From the NCBI RefSeq assembly GCF_026222555.1, contig NZ_CP098511.1:1593501-1657500 (forward strand): DNA of 64,000 nucleotides, written 5' to 3'. The translations under genes and the position numbers were made by a program. Shown one piece after another: positions 35,640-46,810 of this stretch. Within the stretch, counting starts at the first letter, position 1. Each line of letters opens with the position of its first letter. The DNA comes from Aquimarina sp. ERC-38. GTDB taxonomy: Bacteria; Bacteroidota; Bacteroidia; Flavobacteriales; Flavobacteriaceae. Below the pieces are notes generated by a model. It saw nothing but the letters and a program-made list of their open reading frames with translations. It had not been told where the DNA came from and did not search any database.

Positions 35640-36617
35640 ATGAATGCAGTAGAGCCAATTTTAGAAGAAAATAAAGACCGATTTGTAATTTTCCCTATTA
35701 AACATCATGATATCTGGGAGTGGTATAAAAAATCAGAAGCCAGTTTCTGGACGGCAGAAGAAATTGATTTACATCAGGATCTCACGGATTGGTCGGCTAA
35801 ACTAAATGATGATGAACGTTATTTTATCAAACATATCCTTGCCTTTTTTGCAGCATCTGATGGTATTGTAAACGAGAACCTGGCAGAAAACTTTGTCAAT
35901 GAAGTTCAATACAGTGAAGCAAAGTTTTTCTACGGCTTTCAGATTATGATGGAAAATATCCATTCGGAAACCTATTCTCTATTAATCGATACGTACGTAA
36001 AAGATGAAAAGGAAAAAAATCGATTATTCCAGGCATTAGAGAACTTTCCGGCAATTAAAAAGAAAGCGGATTGGGCATTAAAATGGATTGAATCCGATTC
36101 TTTTGCAGAGCGGTTGATTGCTTTTGCCGCAGTAGAAGGGATTTTCTTTTCCGGGGCTTTTTGTTCTATATTCTGGTTAAAGAAAAGAGGTCTGATGCCA
36201 GGACTTACGTTTTCTAACGAGTTAATCTCACGGGACGAAGGGGTGCATTGTGATTTTGCCGTACATCTACATAATCATCACTTAATTAACAAAGTGCCTA
36301 AAGAACGTATTCGAGAAATTATCGTAGATGCATTAAATATAGAAAGAGAATTTATTACAGAATCTTTACCGGTTAGCCTGATTGGGATGAATGCCAATTT
36401 AATGACGCAATACCTGGAGTTTGTCACCGATCGTTTATTAGTAGAACTAGAATGTGATAAAGAATACGGAACTGCTAATCCGTTTGACTTTATGGATATG
36501 ATTTCTTTACAAGGAAAAACAAATTTCTTTGAAAAAAGAGTATCCGAATACCAGAAAGCCGGGGTGTTAACTAAAGATGCAGAAGAAGATAAAATCAGTT
36601 TTGACGCTGAATTTTAA
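35640..36617 (+). CDS. nrdB: Class Ia ribonucleotide reductase small subunit (NrdB)
   Basis: This 325-residue radical-generating subunit carries the di-iron ligands and tyrosyl radical needed by the large subunit to reduce ribonucleotides. [32 protein letters not shown] and [15 protein letters not shown] show the Glu and His metal ligands, and Tyr98 (FFYGFQ) is placed as the radical tyrosine. Its motifs are close to the eukaryote-like R2 form, common in Bacteroidota. The large subunit gene lies 297 bases downstream, with a terminator-like hairpin and a longer structured element between them. Confidence 0.95.
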   Translation: MNAVEPILEENKDRFVIFPIKHHDIWEWYKKSEASFWTAEEIDLHQDLTDWSAKLNDDERYFIKHILAFFAASDGIVNENLAENFVNEVQYSEAKFFYGFQIMMENIHSETYSLLIDTYVKDEKEKNRLFQALENFPAIKKKADWALKWIESDSFAERLIAFAAVEGIFFSGAFCSIFWLKKRGLMPGLTFSNELISRDEGVHCDFAVHLHNHHLINKVPKERIREIIVDALNIEREFITESLPVSLIGMNANLMTQYLEFVTDRLLVELECDKEYGTANPFDFMDMISLQGKTNFFEKRVSEYQKAGVLTKDAEEDKISFDAEF

Positions 36618-36645
36618 TAAAAACCATAACTCACACACAAACTAT

Positions 36646-36674
36646 AAAAATCAAACAGAACTAGTTTGATTTTT
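36646..36674. terminator. Hairpin with T-run after nrdB
   Basis: AAAAATCAAAC and GTTTGATTTTT form an 11-base stem with a 7-base loop, ending in a T-run. It could terminate the nrdB message or act as an attenuator before nrdA. Confidence 0.65.
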
Positions 36675-36691
36675 AAACAACTAGTATCATT

Positions 36692-36765
36692 CTGAGCCTA
36701 TCACGGCGGCTATAGTTAACCTGGCAACCGTAATTTTAAGTATAGCCGCTGATGGAACGGGCTCA
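36692..36765. promoter_or_regulatory. Extended inverted-repeat element between nrdB and nrdA
   Basis: TGAGCC (36692-36697) pairs with GGCTCA (36760-36765), and GCGGCTATA (36706-36714) with TATAGCCGC (36741-36749), giving a long interrupted hairpin. A run of T follows at about 36773-36779. It may be a second terminator or a regulatory leader for nrdA. Confidence 0.5.
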
Positions 36766-36914
36766 GTTTGACTTTTTTTAAAGTTGATTACTTGGTAAAA
36801 TAAGAATTGATGTAATAATAATAGTAGTATTTCCCGACTGGAAAACTGCTTTGAAATAGTAAAGGAAACCTCAAATTTTAATAAAAATAAAAACCACAAA
36901 AAATCCCGAAGCAT

Positions 36915-39383
36915 ATGTATGTAATTAAGAGAGACGGCCATAAAGAGCCGATTATGTTTGACAAAATCACTGCCCGAGTAAGAAAACTATGCTATAGTTT
37001 AAATCCTCTGGTAGACCCGGTAAAGGTTGCAATGCGTGTCATAGAAGGTTTATACGATGGGGTTACTACCAGTGAACTGGATAACCTGGCGGCTGAGATT
37101 GCAGCAACCATGACAATTACCCACCCGGATTACGCAAAGTTAGCAGCACGGATTTCGGTTTCTAACTTACATAAAAATACGAAGAAAACATTTTCTGAGG
37201 TAGTTACGGATTTATACGAATATATTAATCCGAGAACGGGTAAAAAATCGCCTTTAATTGCAGATGAGGTCTATAAAGTAATTAAAGAAAATAAAGAAAA
37301 GTTAGATTCTACCATTATTTATAATCGGGATTTCGGGTATGATTATTTTGGGTTTAAAACCTTGGAGCGGTCCTATTTATTAAAGATTGATGGTAAAATA
37401 GCAGAACGGCCACAACATATGTTAATGCGTGTTTCTATCGGGATTCACCTTAACGACCTGGACGCAGCTATCGAGACCTATGAGTTGATGTCTAAAAAAT
37501 TCTTTACGCATGCAACTCCCACGCTTTTTAACTCCGGGACACCTAAACCTCAGATGTCATCTTGCTTTTTGTTGACCACCAAGGATGACAGCATTGATGG
37601 TATTTATGATACCTTAAAACAAACGGCCAAAATATCACAATCTGCCGGAGGAATCGGGCTTTCTATTCATAATGTACGAGCCACCGGTTCGTATATTGCC
37701 GGTACTAATGGGACCTCAAACGGGATCGTGCCTATGCTTAAAGTCTTTAATGATACAGCACGTTATGTAGACCAGGGTGGGGGCAAACGTAAAGGTTCTT
37801 TTGCTATTTACGTAGAGCCGTGGCATGCGGATATTTTTGATTTCCTGGATTTAAAAAAGAACCACGGAAAAGAAGAAATGCGCGCCAGGGATTTATTTTA
37901 TGCCATGTGGATTCCGGATTTATTTATGGAAAGAGTACAAACCGATGGGACCTGGACGCTGATGTGTCCTAACGAATGCCCGGGGCTTTATGACATGCAC
38001 GGAGAAGCTTTTGAAAAGAAATATGAGCAATACGAAGCCGAAGGAAAAGGAAGAAAAACGATCAAAGCCAGGGAACTATGGGAGAAAATATTAGAATCCC
38101 AAATTGAAACCGGTACCCCGTACATGTTGTACAAAGATGCGGCTAATAGAAAGTCAAACCAGCAAAACCTGGGTACTATCCGTTCTTCCAATTTATGTAC
38201 GGAAATTTTAGAATATACCAGCCCTGATGAGATAGCAGTGTGTAACCTGGCATCCATTGCCTTACCGATGTTTGTAAAGAACGGGTCCTTTGATCATAAA
38301 GAATTATTCAGGATTACCAAGAGAGTTACTAAAAACCTAAACAGGGTGATTGATCGTAACTATTATCCGGTAAAAGAAGCAGAAAACTCAAATATAAGAC
38401 ACCGTCCTATTGGATTAGGGGTACAAGGACTGGCAGATACCTTTATTCAATTGCGCATGCCCTTTACCAGTGACGAAGCTAAGCAACTGAACCAGGAAAT
38501 TTTTGAAACTTTGTATTTTGCAGCAGTTACCGCTTCTATGGAAGAGGCTAAAGTAGATGGTCCATATCAAAGTTATGAAGGTTCCCCGATTTCCAAAGGA
38601 GAATTTCAATATAACCTTTGGGGGATTAAAGATGAAGAATTAAGTGGTCGTTGGGACTGGGCAAAACTACGTAAGCAAGTCCTTAAGAACGGGGTTCGGA
38701 ATTCATTATTAGTAGCGCCTATGCCTACCGCTTCCACTTCACAGATTTTAGGAAATAATGAAGCCTTTGAACCTTACACCAGTAATATTTATACCAGACG
38801 CGTGCTTTCCGGAGAGTTTATCGTGGTTAACAAACATCTTTTAGAAGATTTAGTAAACTTAGGACTATGGAGCGATGACTTAAAAGACGCCATCATGCGG
38901 GCTAACGGTTCCGTTCAGAACATTGACGGGATACCGCAGGAACTTAAAGATCTTTATAAGACAGTTTGGGAGTTGAGTATGAAGGATATTATTGATATGT
39001 CTCGCCATAGAGGGTATTTTATCGATCAGTCACAATCTCTTAATTTATTTATGGAAGGGGCAACAATGTCAAAACTGACCTCTATGCATTTTTACGCCTG
39101 GAAAAGTGGTTTAAAAACAGGAATGTACTACTTACGAACAAAATCTGCGGTAGATGCTATCAAATTTACATTAAGTAACGCAAAAAAAAAGAAACCTTTG
39201 ATTGAAGAAACCATTGCAACTACCACAAAAATCAGGGAAACTAAGGTAAATGGTGCGGTTGAAGTAAGTTCGCAACCTACCGTAACTACAGAAGGAACAT
39301 CTTTAAGCCCGGAAGAACTAAAAGCTTTGATAGCACAATCAAAAGAAGCTGAAGGAGATGATTGCCTGATGTGCGGATCATAG
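36915..39383 (+). CDS. nrdA: Class I ribonucleotide reductase large subunit (NrdA)
   Basis: This 822-residue catalytic subunit reduces ribonucleoside diphosphates with the NrdB radical. An ATP-cone at the start ([20 protein letters not shown]) gives overall activity control. The barrel holds [32 protein letters not shown] and the Cys pair that is reduced in each cycle. The C-terminal DDCLMCGS supplies the redox Cys817 and Cys820 that pass electrons from thioredoxin. The length is typical. It is the second gene of the nrdB-nrdA unit. Confidence 0.95.
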   Translation: MYVIKRDGHKEPIMFDKITARVRKLCYSLNPLVDPVKVAMRVIEGLYDGVTTSELDNLAAEIAATMTITHPDYAKLAARISVSNLHKNTKKTFSEVVTDLYEYINPRTGKKSPLIADEVYKVIKENKEKLDSTIIYNRDFGYDYFGFKTLERSYLLKIDGKIAERPQHMLMRVSIGIHLNDLDAAIETYELMSKKFFTHATPTLFNSGTPKPQMSSCFLLTTKDDSIDGIYDTLKQTAKISQSAGGIGLSIHNVRATGSYIAGTNGTSNGIVPMLKVFNDTARYVDQGGGKRKGSFAIYVEPWHADIFDFLDLKKNHGKEEMRARDLFYAMWIPDLFMERVQTDGTWTLMCPNECPGLYDMHGEAFEKKYEQYEAEGKGRKTIKARELWEKILESQIETGTPYMLYKDAANRKSNQQNLGTIRSSNLCTEILEYTSPDEIAVCNLASIALPMFVKNGSFDHKELFRITKRVTKNLNRVIDRNYYPVKEAENSNIRHRPIGLGVQGLADTFIQLRMPFTSDEAKQLNQEIFETLYFAAVTASMEEAKVDGPYQSYEGSPISKGEFQYNLWGIKDEELSGRWDWAKLRKQVLKNGVRNSLLVAPMPTASTSQILGNNEAFEPYTSNIYTRRVLSGEFIVVNKHLLEDLVNLGLWSDDLKDAIMRANGSVQNIDGIPQELKDLYKTVWELSMKDIIDMSRHRGYFIDQSQSLNLFMEGATMSKLTSMHFYAWKSGLKTGMYYLRTKSAVDAIKFTLSNAKKKKPLIEETIATTTKIRETKVNGAVEVSSQPTVTTEGTSLSPEELKALIAQSKEAEGDDCLMCGS

Positions 39384-39465
39384 TAAGAACGTACTATTAT
39401 TTGATACAATAGGGGTGCCTATACAAGACTGATTACAAACAGGAAATTTTTTTAATAAGTGTAGT

Positions 39466-39499
39466 AAAAAGGAGGCTGAATTATAAAGGTCTCCTTTTT
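39466..39499. terminator. Terminator after nrdA
   Basis: AAAAAGGAG and CTCCTTTTT form a hairpin followed by a T-run to about 39503. It lies in the gene-free stretch 39384-39754, which otherwise shows nothing clear. Confidence 0.75.
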
Positions 39500-39754
39500 T
39501 TTTGCTATAAACTTTATAATCGAAGCAGTTTAATTTTAAAAAGAACACACATAAAACCATACTTTACTACTTTAGAAATTCAAATTAGAAAAACATAAGA
39601 TAATACCATGATTTAGCGTTATCTATAAAAGAAGATATGTGTAATAATAGGGTGAAACCATAAATACACTACTTTAAAAATAGTTTTTTATTGTTAAAAT
39701 TTTGTTATTTATATCTATTTTTTACTACATTTAAATCTCTGAAACTGACAAAAT

Positions 39755-40054
39755 ATGGAAGACCTAACCATCCATCATTCTTTGTGTCCTCAATGTAATA
39801 ATGATATTACCTACAGCACCATCTCCTGTAGAAGTTGCGGATTTGTAATCAAACAACCGAATAAGCAACAGAAAGTATTTCATAAAAAATCGATTGGAGA
39901 CCGAAAAAGAATGCTTTTTAAAAAACGTATGCATAACATAGCAATTACGCTATTTTGGATCATAGGACTTACCTGTTCGGGTTTTTTGGTCTATTTTATG
40001 GTAACTGCCTTTCAGGAGGCTTTCTTTCCGGATATAGGAATGCATACGGAGTAG
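39755..40054 (+). CDS. Small zinc-ribbon membrane protein
   Basis: This 99-residue protein has a Cys4 ribbon at its start (CPQCNND and CRSCGF) and one membrane helix at about 68-88 (ITLFWIIGLTCSGFLVYFMV). It probably has a cytoplasmic zinc ribbon. No enzymatic role is recognised. It lies alone between nrdA and dGTPase. Confidence 0.65.
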   Translation: MEDLTIHHSLCPQCNNDITYSTISCRSCGFVIKQPNKQQKVFHKKSIGDRKRMLFKKRMHNIAITLFWIIGLTCSGFLVYFMVTAFQEAFFPDIGMHTE

Positions 40055-40223
40055 CGCAAAGGTATATAGCGATTAAAAATAGCAAGTCTACCAACTTCAT
40101 CAACCGGTCAAAGATTAACAAACTACACTTTATTAGCTAATTTCGAAAAGTTCCAACTACTTCCATTCATTCTTTTTTCTAAACCTTATATTTGACTTGC
40201 ATTTAATTTGAAAAAATCGTTCT

Positions 40224-41582
40224 ATGCCTCAAATGAAATGGGAGCAACTACTCTCTTTAAAAAGACAAGGAGATACACAAAAAAGAATCCGTAAAGAACA
40301 GGATGAAACCCGATTGGGGTTTGAGGTAGATTATGACCGTATTATTTTTTCTTCCGCGTTTAGGAGTTTACAGGACAAAACCCAGGTAATCCCCCTGTCT
40401 AAAACCAGTTTTGTACATACCCGGCTTACCCATAGTTTAGAAGTTTCCGTAGTAGGGCGCTCCCTAGGTCGTTTAGCCGGAAAACAAATTTTAGAAAAAC
40501 ATCCGCAACTTTCCGAAATCCATGGGTATCAGTTTAATGATTTTGGAGCAATTGTAGCGGCAGCGGCTTTAGCGCATGATATTGGAAATCCACCTTTTGG
40601 GCATTCCGGTGAAAAAGCAATAGGCGAATATTTTAAAAATGGGGCAGGTAAAAAATATAAAGACCAATTAACATCAGAACAATATCAGGATTTAATTTCT
40701 TTTGAAGGAAATGCTAACGGCTTTAAAATATTAACCGAATCCAGAGAAGGCATTGAGGGCGGACTACGTTTATCGTATGCAACCCTGGGTGCATTTACTA
40801 AATATCCTAAAGCGTCTTTACCTTATAAACCTACCCATCATATTGCCCATAAAAAATACGGATACTTTCAGTCTGAAGAAGAACAATTTACAGACGTAGC
40901 TCAAGAAACCGGTTTGCTACTGCATAAGATAGATAATGCCTCAACTTATAGCCGACACCCCTTAACCTTTCTGGTAGAAGCAGCTGATGATATTTGCTAT
41001 ACCATTATTGATTTTGAAGACGGGATTAACCTGGGGTTAATTGATGAAGAATATGCGCTGGAATATTTAATAAAACTGGTTAAAAATTCGATTAATACTA
41101 AGAAATATGGTAAACTCAATACCACTGCTGATCGGTTAAGCTATTTAAGGGCGTTGGCAATCAATACTTTAATACAGGAGGCAACGGATACTTTTATAAA
41201 ATATGAAGAAGAGATTCTATCCGGAACTTTTGCCACTGCTTTACTCGACAAAAGTGAATATCAAGCCCAAATAGAGGATATTTTAAAAACCAGTATTAAA
41301 GAAATTTATGAAAGTCCTGAAGTGCTGGAAAAAGAAATTGCCGGATATGAAATTTTACAAACACTATTAGACTGCTATTGTACTGCTGCTGATAATTATA
41401 CTATAAACGAGTGTACAAACTACGACAAGCTTATCTTAAAATCCGAAAAAGACTGCTTTACTTATCAGTCCCTGGACCTTTATACCCGTTTGATTAGTAT
41501 TTGTAAATACGTAGCCAGTCTTACGGATGGTAATGCGGTTCTAAAATTTCAAAAAATTAAAGGCACAAGTGTAGCTAAATGA
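40224..41582 (+). CDS. dgt: Deoxyguanosinetriphosphate triphosphohydrolase (dGTPase)
   Basis: This 452-residue HD-domain enzyme hydrolyses dGTP to deoxyguanosine and triphosphate. The HD motif is seen in HTRLTHSLEVSVVGRSLG and AALAHDIGNPPFGHSGEKAI. FSSAFRSLQDKTQV and FLVEAADDICYTIIDFEDG are also family-typical. A TATATTTG box (40187-40194) lies 29 bases before the ATG. A terminator shared with the convergent sulfatase follows the gene. Confidence 0.93.
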   Translation: MPQMKWEQLLSLKRQGDTQKRIRKEQDETRLGFEVDYDRIIFSSAFRSLQDKTQVIPLSKTSFVHTRLTHSLEVSVVGRSLGRLAGKQILEKHPQLSEIHGYQFNDFGAIVAAAALAHDIGNPPFGHSGEKAIGEYFKNGAGKKYKDQLTSEQYQDLISFEGNANGFKILTESREGIEGGLRLSYATLGAFTKYPKASLPYKPTHHIAHKKYGYFQSEEEQFTDVAQETGLLLHKIDNASTYSRHPLTFLVEAADDICYTIIDFEDGINLGLIDEEYALEYLIKLVKNSINTKKYGKLNTTADRLSYLRALAINTLIQEATDTFIKYEEEILSGTFATALLDKSEYQAQIEDILKTSIKEIYESPEVLEKEIAGYEILQTLLDCYCTAADNYTINECTNYDKLILKSEKDCFTYQSLDLYTRLISICKYVASLTDGNAVLKFQKIKGTSVAK

Positions 41583-41618
41583 AGATTCAAGTTATTTAAT
41601 ACTGATTTAGCTATATAA

Positions 41619-41661
41619 AAGAAGTGGTTTAAACAGTTGTAAACTATCCAAACCACTTCTT
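41619..41661. terminator. Bidirectional terminator between dgt and the sulfatase
   Basis: AAGAAGTGGTTT (41619-41630) and AAACCACTTCTT (41650-41661) form a 12-base stem with a loop of 19 bases, placed between two convergent genes. Confidence 0.8.
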
Positions 41662-41695
41662 CTTTATGACTTAACTATTTAAGTAGTAGTACGCT

Positions 41696-43276
41696 TTATC
41701 TAAACTGAATTTCTTTAACGTCCGCAGCATTGTCTGCTCCTCTTAAAGATGTAAAAGTAGTCATCATTTCTTCAAGTTTTTCGGGGTTTGCTTCTGCCAG
41801 GTTATTCTTTTGACCCATATCTTCATTTAAGTTATATAATTGCGGGTAAGGAAAACTACCCACTTCAATACCTACTTCTTTTCTGAAGTTCTCTCCTTTA
41901 TATGGAGGGATCATTAACCAGTCACCTTTTCTTAAAGCAGTTCTTCCGGAAGCTTCAAGGATTAAACTTTCCCGAGCTTCTTCTGCATTACCTAGTAAAG
42001 CATCCAGAACATTTTTACTATCCGTAGTAGTTTCTTCCGTACCGGTCAAATTTGCCAGGGAAGCTAATAAATCCATTTGACAAACAATAGCATCAGATAC
42101 TCCGGGCTCAATTTTACCTTTCCAGTAAGTAATAAAAGGAACTCTGGTACCAGCCTCAAAAATACTGTATTTACCACCTCTTAAACCACCATTAGGATCA
42201 TGGTTTCCTATCTTTTCAACAGCATCATCATAATATCCGTCGTTTAATACAGGACCATTATCACTGGAGAAGATGACTAAAGTATTTTCTAAAATACCTT
42301 CTTCTTCTAAGGTTTTCATAAACTCACCGATACACCAGTCAGCTTCTAAAATTACATCACCTCTTGGGCCCATTCCTGATTTACCTACAAATCGCGGATG
42401 TGGCGTTCTGGGAACATGCGGTTGCTGCATTGCATAATACAAGAAAAAAGGTTCGTCTTTGTTTTCCTTTACATAATCTTGAGCTTTCTTTAAAAAATGA
42501 TCCGCCATCTCCGTATCTACCCATTTGGCACTATCACCACCTTTCATAAACCCAATCCTACCAATACCGTTTACAATACTACTATTATGTCCGTGGTGCC
42601 ATTTCATCTCTACCATTTCCGGATTGTCAATTGCCGTAGGTTCCCCTTCAAAATTCTTTTTATAACTAACTTCTATCGGATCGTTTTTATCTAAACCAAC
42701 CACGTTACCATCTTTTATATAAACCGTAGGTACCCTGTCTTGAGTTGCAGCTAATATGTATGATTGGTCAAAGCCTACCTCGTTAGGACCCGGTTTTACT
42801 TTTTCATTCCAGTTAACCACACCGGTTCCCAAACCTAAATGCCATTTACCTACAATTGCGGTTTTATATCCTTGTGTTTTTAGAAGTTTGGGTAAAGTTT
42901 GCTGTTCCGTACTGATTAAAAGCGGGGCAGTTCCCGGTAAAATCTTGGCATCTTTATTTTTCCAGGGATACATTCCGGTTAATAAAGCATATCTACTGGG
43001 AGTACAGGTTGCTGAAGATGCATATCCATTCGTGAATTTAAGACCACCTTCTGCCAGCGCATCAATATTAGGAGTAGATAACTCTGTGGCTCCGTAAGAA
43101 CTTAAATCTCCGTACCCTAAATCATCCAGGTAAATAATGACAATGTTAGGATCATTTTCTTTGATAACTTCAGCACTTAACGTATCATCTTTTGTATCTG
43201 ATTTCTTAGTTTCTGATTTGCAACTTATAAAAAGGAAAATGTAAAGAAGAGGTATTAACTGAAAAATGGTTTTCAT
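41696..43276 (-). CDS. Sulfatase (S1 family), lipoprotein
   Basis: This is a sulfatase of about 526 residues from 43276 (MKTIFQLIPLLYIFLFISCK), whose signal peptide has an LFISC lipobox, so it is membrane-anchored on the surface or periplasmic side. The formylglycine Cys91 lies in ATCTPSRYALLTG, the sulfatase signature. NIVIIYLDDLGYGDLSSYGA supplies metal ligands. The protein removes sulfate esters, presumably from galactan fragments. It is the last gene of the SusC-SusD-lipoprotein unit, 80 bases after the lipoprotein stop. An ATG at 43342 adds 22 unlikely residues. Confidence 0.93.
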   Translation of the reverse strand: MKTIFQLIPLLYIFLFISCKSETKKSDTKDDTLSAEVIKENDPNIVIIYLDDLGYGDLSSYGATELSTPNIDALAEGGLKFTNGYASSATCTPSRYALLTGMYPWKNKDAKILPGTAPLLISTEQQTLPKLLKTQGYKTAIVGKWHLGLGTGVVNWNEKVKPGPNEVGFDQSYILAATQDRVPTVYIKDGNVVGLDKNDPIEVSYKKNFEGEPTAIDNPEMVEMKWHHGHNSSIVNGIGRIGFMKGGDSAKWVDTEMADHFLKKAQDYVKENKDEPFFLYYAMQQPHVPRTPHPRFVGKSGMGPRGDVILEADWCIGEFMKTLEEEGILENTLVIFSSDNGPVLNDGYYDDAVEKIGNHDPNGGLRGGKYSIFEAGTRVPFITYWKGKIEPGVSDAIVCQMDLLASLANLTGTEETTTDSKNVLDALLGNAEEARESLILEASGRTALRKGDWLMIPPYKGENFRKEVGIEVGSFPYPQLYNLNEDMGQKNNLAEANPEKLEEMMTTFTSLRGADNAADVKEIQFR

Positions 43277-43356
43277 GACTATTAAATTATATTTTGCTAA
43301 AAGTAAAACAAATTTATTGAATTCTTTTAGAGTTAAATGCACTTATACTAATGATA

Positions 43357-45021
43357 TTATAATCTGGGTTCAATAATTAACAGATCAAAATTATCCAGCC
43401 AAAGCTTTTGAACAATAGGATCGTCCTGACCGATATTAGTAATTTCCAGATCAAAGCGTCCCTTAGAAATATCTGGAAGGCTAACTTCCGGTAAAGTCAA
43501 ACGCACCCACTGTCCCCGGGGCGTAGTGGAAATGTCAAAAATAAATTTGATACCTTCTGCATTAAAAGTAAACTGTAAATTATTCATAGTATTTGCATTA
43601 TCAATAAAAACCCAAACGGAAGGTATATAATCACCTGTCGTTACAGGACTTAACATAGGAAAACCACCACCTTGTAACCTTGCCGAATCAGGAATACCTT
43701 CTGCCGGGGTCTCAAACTTCATTGAACTATTACCTTCAAATGCCATTGAGGTATCTCTGAAATAATACAATGGGCCCGCATTAGACCTTCCGTTTTGCTG
43801 CGCAAAATATCCTTCGGTATTTGCTTTTCTAAACTGATTTCCGGAACCTGACCACGCTACTTCATAACCAGTAAAACCTTCAATATTCATTTCACCCCGA
43901 AAATTCATTACGACAGGTATTGCATCAAAACTTGCTAGAATTCTACTATCTTCGGATTGAATAGCACCCGAGGTATAAGATACGGTGATGTCATCACTAT
44001 TAAAAATCGGTGCAGATAACACCAGGTCAATTTGAGATGCATCATCCGGATTAATCGTAACAGATGCTACGGGTATGGTTTCATTAAACCCGGAAACCGT
44101 ATTGGTAACATTTACCGTAAAGTTGTTTTCTTCATTTACTATGGTTTTCAATTGACCGGACACCTTAAAGGATAGGACTTCGGATTCATTTTCTGTAATA
44201 GCACCATCAATAGTAAGAGGCTGGCTTGAAGGGACTACTTCAATAGTAAGCGGAATCAATTTTGTGGCTTCCCCGGCAGGTTTTGTAATATCTGCTCTTC
44301 TGGAAAGTATGCTACCTGCCTGAAAGGTGCCTAAATTTCGATACTGAACGTTTTCACTTTCTCTGTTACTGGTTGCTATAGAGCCACCGTTAAAAGTCCA
44401 GGTTCGGTTATCCGGAGCACCTACGGTAGTTCTATCTACATAAGTAAGTTGTTCTCCGGCTTCAACGGTAACTGTAGGCCACGACGCTGAATCCGTTAAG
44501 AGTGGCATATCACTTTCACTAACTTCCAGAACTACATCAGATCCTTTTAAAACCTGAAATGATGGTGAAACTTCATCTAATACATTTACCGTAAATGTTT
44601 TTTCGACTACCCATTTTCCTTCAACCGGAACGGATTCCCTTACAGAATCGTTAAAAACGTTTCTTAATACAATTTCTTTGACTCCTGGTTCTACAAATAA
44701 TAGATTAAGCAAATTGTTTCCCGTAGCAGCAGGTCCCGAACCACTAATAAAATTAGTGTATATGGTGTCATTTTGATTAAAGTCGTTTCTTAATATCCGG
44801 GTTCCCGCAGGATATCGCCAGGTATGTTCAATAGCATTTTGTGATACATCCCTAAAACCAACATATTCGTTGACCGCTGTGATGTAATCTGATGTCTCAG
44901 TTCCTTCGGTAGTGATCCAGGCTAACGCTGAAAAATCTCCGAATGGCGCTTCATATTCTTCTGAGTCACAACCGAAGATAAGTACTAATGCAACGGCCAC
45001 TAAAATTAATTTTGTTTTCAT
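43357..45021 (-). CDS. Surface lipoprotein, putative glycan-binding protein of the PUL
   Basis: This 554-residue protein starts MKTKLILVAVALVLIFGCDS, with a lipobox. It carries PKD- or Ig-like repeats in the first half (WRYPAGTRILRNDF and RTWTFNGGSIATS) and a C-terminal beta domain ending GQWVRLTLPEVSLP and LWLDNFDLLIIEPRL, like a carbohydrate-binding module. Its place after SusD and before a sulfatase is that of SusE/F-like surface glycan-binding proteins. The sugar it binds is not known. Confidence 0.8.
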   Translation of the reverse strand: MKTKLILVAVALVLIFGCDSEEYEAPFGDFSALAWITTEGTETSDYITAVNEYVGFRDVSQNAIEHTWRYPAGTRILRNDFNQNDTIYTNFISGSGPAATGNNLLNLLFVEPGVKEIVLRNVFNDSVRESVPVEGKWVVEKTFTVNVLDEVSPSFQVLKGSDVVLEVSESDMPLLTDSASWPTVTVEAGEQLTYVDRTTVGAPDNRTWTFNGGSIATSNRESENVQYRNLGTFQAGSILSRRADITKPAGEATKLIPLTIEVVPSSQPLTIDGAITENESEVLSFKVSGQLKTIVNEENNFTVNVTNTVSGFNETIPVASVTINPDDASQIDLVLSAPIFNSDDITVSYTSGAIQSEDSRILASFDAIPVVMNFRGEMNIEGFTGYEVAWSGSGNQFRKANTEGYFAQQNGRSNAGPLYYFRDTSMAFEGNSSMKFETPAEGIPDSARLQGGGFPMLSPVTTGDYIPSVWVFIDNANTMNNLQFTFNAEGIKFIFDISTTPRGQWVRLTLPEVSLPDISKGRFDLEITNIGQDDPIVQKLWLDNFDLLIIEPRL

Positions 45022-45033
45022 AGTTTTTAAGGA

Positions 45034-46800
45034 TTAGTTAGCATTACCTGATACTGCATTGTTATTCAAGGTCTCTGAAATGGGTAAAGGGAAGTAACCG
45101 GTAGCATAGAACTGTGCGGCACCTACATACTCCTGTGTGATTTGAGGATTGTTTCTTGGGTCCGGGCTTGTACCTTGTCTGACTAAGGATCTCGCTCTTG
45201 TTTGAGTTGTTCCGGTTCGATCATCATAATATTCATAATCTGCCAGATAATAGGAACTAGATGCTAAATCGGTAAATCTTTCCTTTGCAATCCCCCATCT
45301 TCTTAGATCAATAATTCTTTGTGATACCCCTTCTACGGATAATTCAAGCGGACGTTCTACAAACATTAAGTGATCCATCAAGGTTTCTACCGTATAGGGG
45401 ATACCTTCGGTTAAACTTGCACCCGGATCTAGTAATTGTAAGCCCCAGCGTTGTCTGATAGGGTTGATAAAGTCAATAGCTCCTGCAATATTATTATCAC
45501 CTCTGAGCAGACATTCCGCATACATAAGGTACACATCGGCTAGGCGATTGACAATAACATTTTTTCCGGATTTCCAACTGGTACCTCCGGTTTCTTCTTC
45601 CCTGCTTACAATATCATGGTTTGAATATTTTTTAAAATAACCGTATTTATTTTGATTACTGCCAAAGTTGACTAAAACTGGTGCTGAAGGTGCATTATAG
45701 TATTCGGTATCTTCATCATTGACCACAGCAATCATTGCAGACGACCTAAGGGATACCTTTCTTATTCTTCGGTTTCCGGTTGCTCTGTCCATTACTATAT
45801 TTCTAGGGTCATCTATATCCAAAGGTTCTGTGGCATAGGCATGAATAAGCCAGGAGGCAGCCGTAAATTGCTGGTTAAAACTGGCACCTCCGCCTTCAAT
45901 CGGAGCTGAAAATCTGGCAAGAGGGGTAAAGAAACTTTCCTGGTCAAAGTTACCATCTTCTATTTGTTGATCCGTTGTGTAATTAATTTCAAAAATAGAT
46001 TCCGAATTAAAATCACCGGCTTCTGTAAACATGATACTCCAATCCTGAACCAGACGATATCCGTACGCGGCGTTATTGATTACATCTTCAAAGAGTATTT
46101 TTGCATTTTCATAATCTTCAGAATATAGATAGCTGGTTCCTAAAATAGTAGCTGCTGTACCCGCAGTTACCCGGGAACGATCTCTCAAGGTTGGTGGCAA
46201 ATTCTCATAGGCATAGCGCAGGTCTTCTCTAAAAAAGGCAATTACTTCTTCAGAAGAACTTACGGGTTTTGAAAAATCTTCTAATTCTTCCGGAGCTACA
46301 TCTCGAATCACAATTTCTCCGTTGTTATACAGTGAATGCAGGTAGAAATGAGCCAAACCCCTAAAAAATCTGGCCTGACCCATTTGAACAGTCCATAATT
46401 CTTCACTTTTTAAGTCATCATTCATACCTTCTAATCCGGCAATTAGTTGATTAGCCCTCCATATAACCTGATAAAGCGCATTCCATTTAGTATTGATATA
46501 CTGATTATCTTCATTAATAATCTGTTGATAAATATTTAAGGCATCAATCTCAATATTTCTACCTCTGTTTCCCGGAAAAGCAAAATCAGAACGCCAGGCT
46601 TCTTCTCTTGCCCCGACAATAGATTCATTTAGCATTGCTCCGTAAACAGATGTCAGAACAATGTTTGATTCATCCAAACTTTGATAATGAGTCTCCGCAG
46701 CTATTTCATTAGGATTCACTTCTTCTACATAGTCTTCACAAGAGCAAATGCTAAGCATATAAGTACAAGCGATAAGTAATCTGATAGTATATGTTTTCAT
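45034..46800 (-). CDS. SusD/RagB family outer membrane lipoprotein
   Basis: This 588-residue protein begins MKTYTIRLLIACTYMLSICS with a lipobox and has the helical TPR-like SusD fold (ARFFRGLAHFYLHSLY, RLADVYLMYAECLLR, and the C-terminal PLPISETLNNN). It forms the lid of the SusC transporter and helps to bind the glycan. It lies 10 bases after SusC and 12 before the glycan-binding lipoprotein. Confidence 0.94.
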   Translation of the reverse strand: MKTYTIRLLIACTYMLSICSCEDYVEEVNPNEIAAETHYQSLDESNIVLTSVYGAMLNESIVGAREEAWRSDFAFPGNRGRNIEIDALNIYQQIINEDNQYINTKWNALYQVIWRANQLIAGLEGMNDDLKSEELWTVQMGQARFFRGLAHFYLHSLYNNGEIVIRDVAPEELEDFSKPVSSSEEVIAFFREDLRYAYENLPPTLRDRSRVTAGTAATILGTSYLYSEDYENAKILFEDVINNAAYGYRLVQDWSIMFTEAGDFNSESIFEINYTTDQQIEDGNFDQESFFTPLARFSAPIEGGGASFNQQFTAASWLIHAYATEPLDIDDPRNIVMDRATGNRRIRKVSLRSSAMIAVVNDEDTEYYNAPSAPVLVNFGSNQNKYGYFKKYSNHDIVSREEETGGTSWKSGKNVIVNRLADVYLMYAECLLRGDNNIAGAIDFINPIRQRWGLQLLDPGASLTEGIPYTVETLMDHLMFVERPLELSVEGVSQRIIDLRRWGIAKERFTDLASSSYYLADYEYYDDRTGTTQTRARSLVRQGTSPDPRNNPQITQEYVGAAQFYATGYFPLPISETLNNNAVSGNAN

Positions 46801-46810
46801 CTGTGTAATT

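Noticed and set aside
29427..41582. Nucleotide-metabolism genes (dCMP deaminase, NrdA, NrdB, dGTPase) considered as a defence system
   Set aside because: All look like ordinary housekeeping enzymes of normal length in separate transcription units, without defence-type neighbours.
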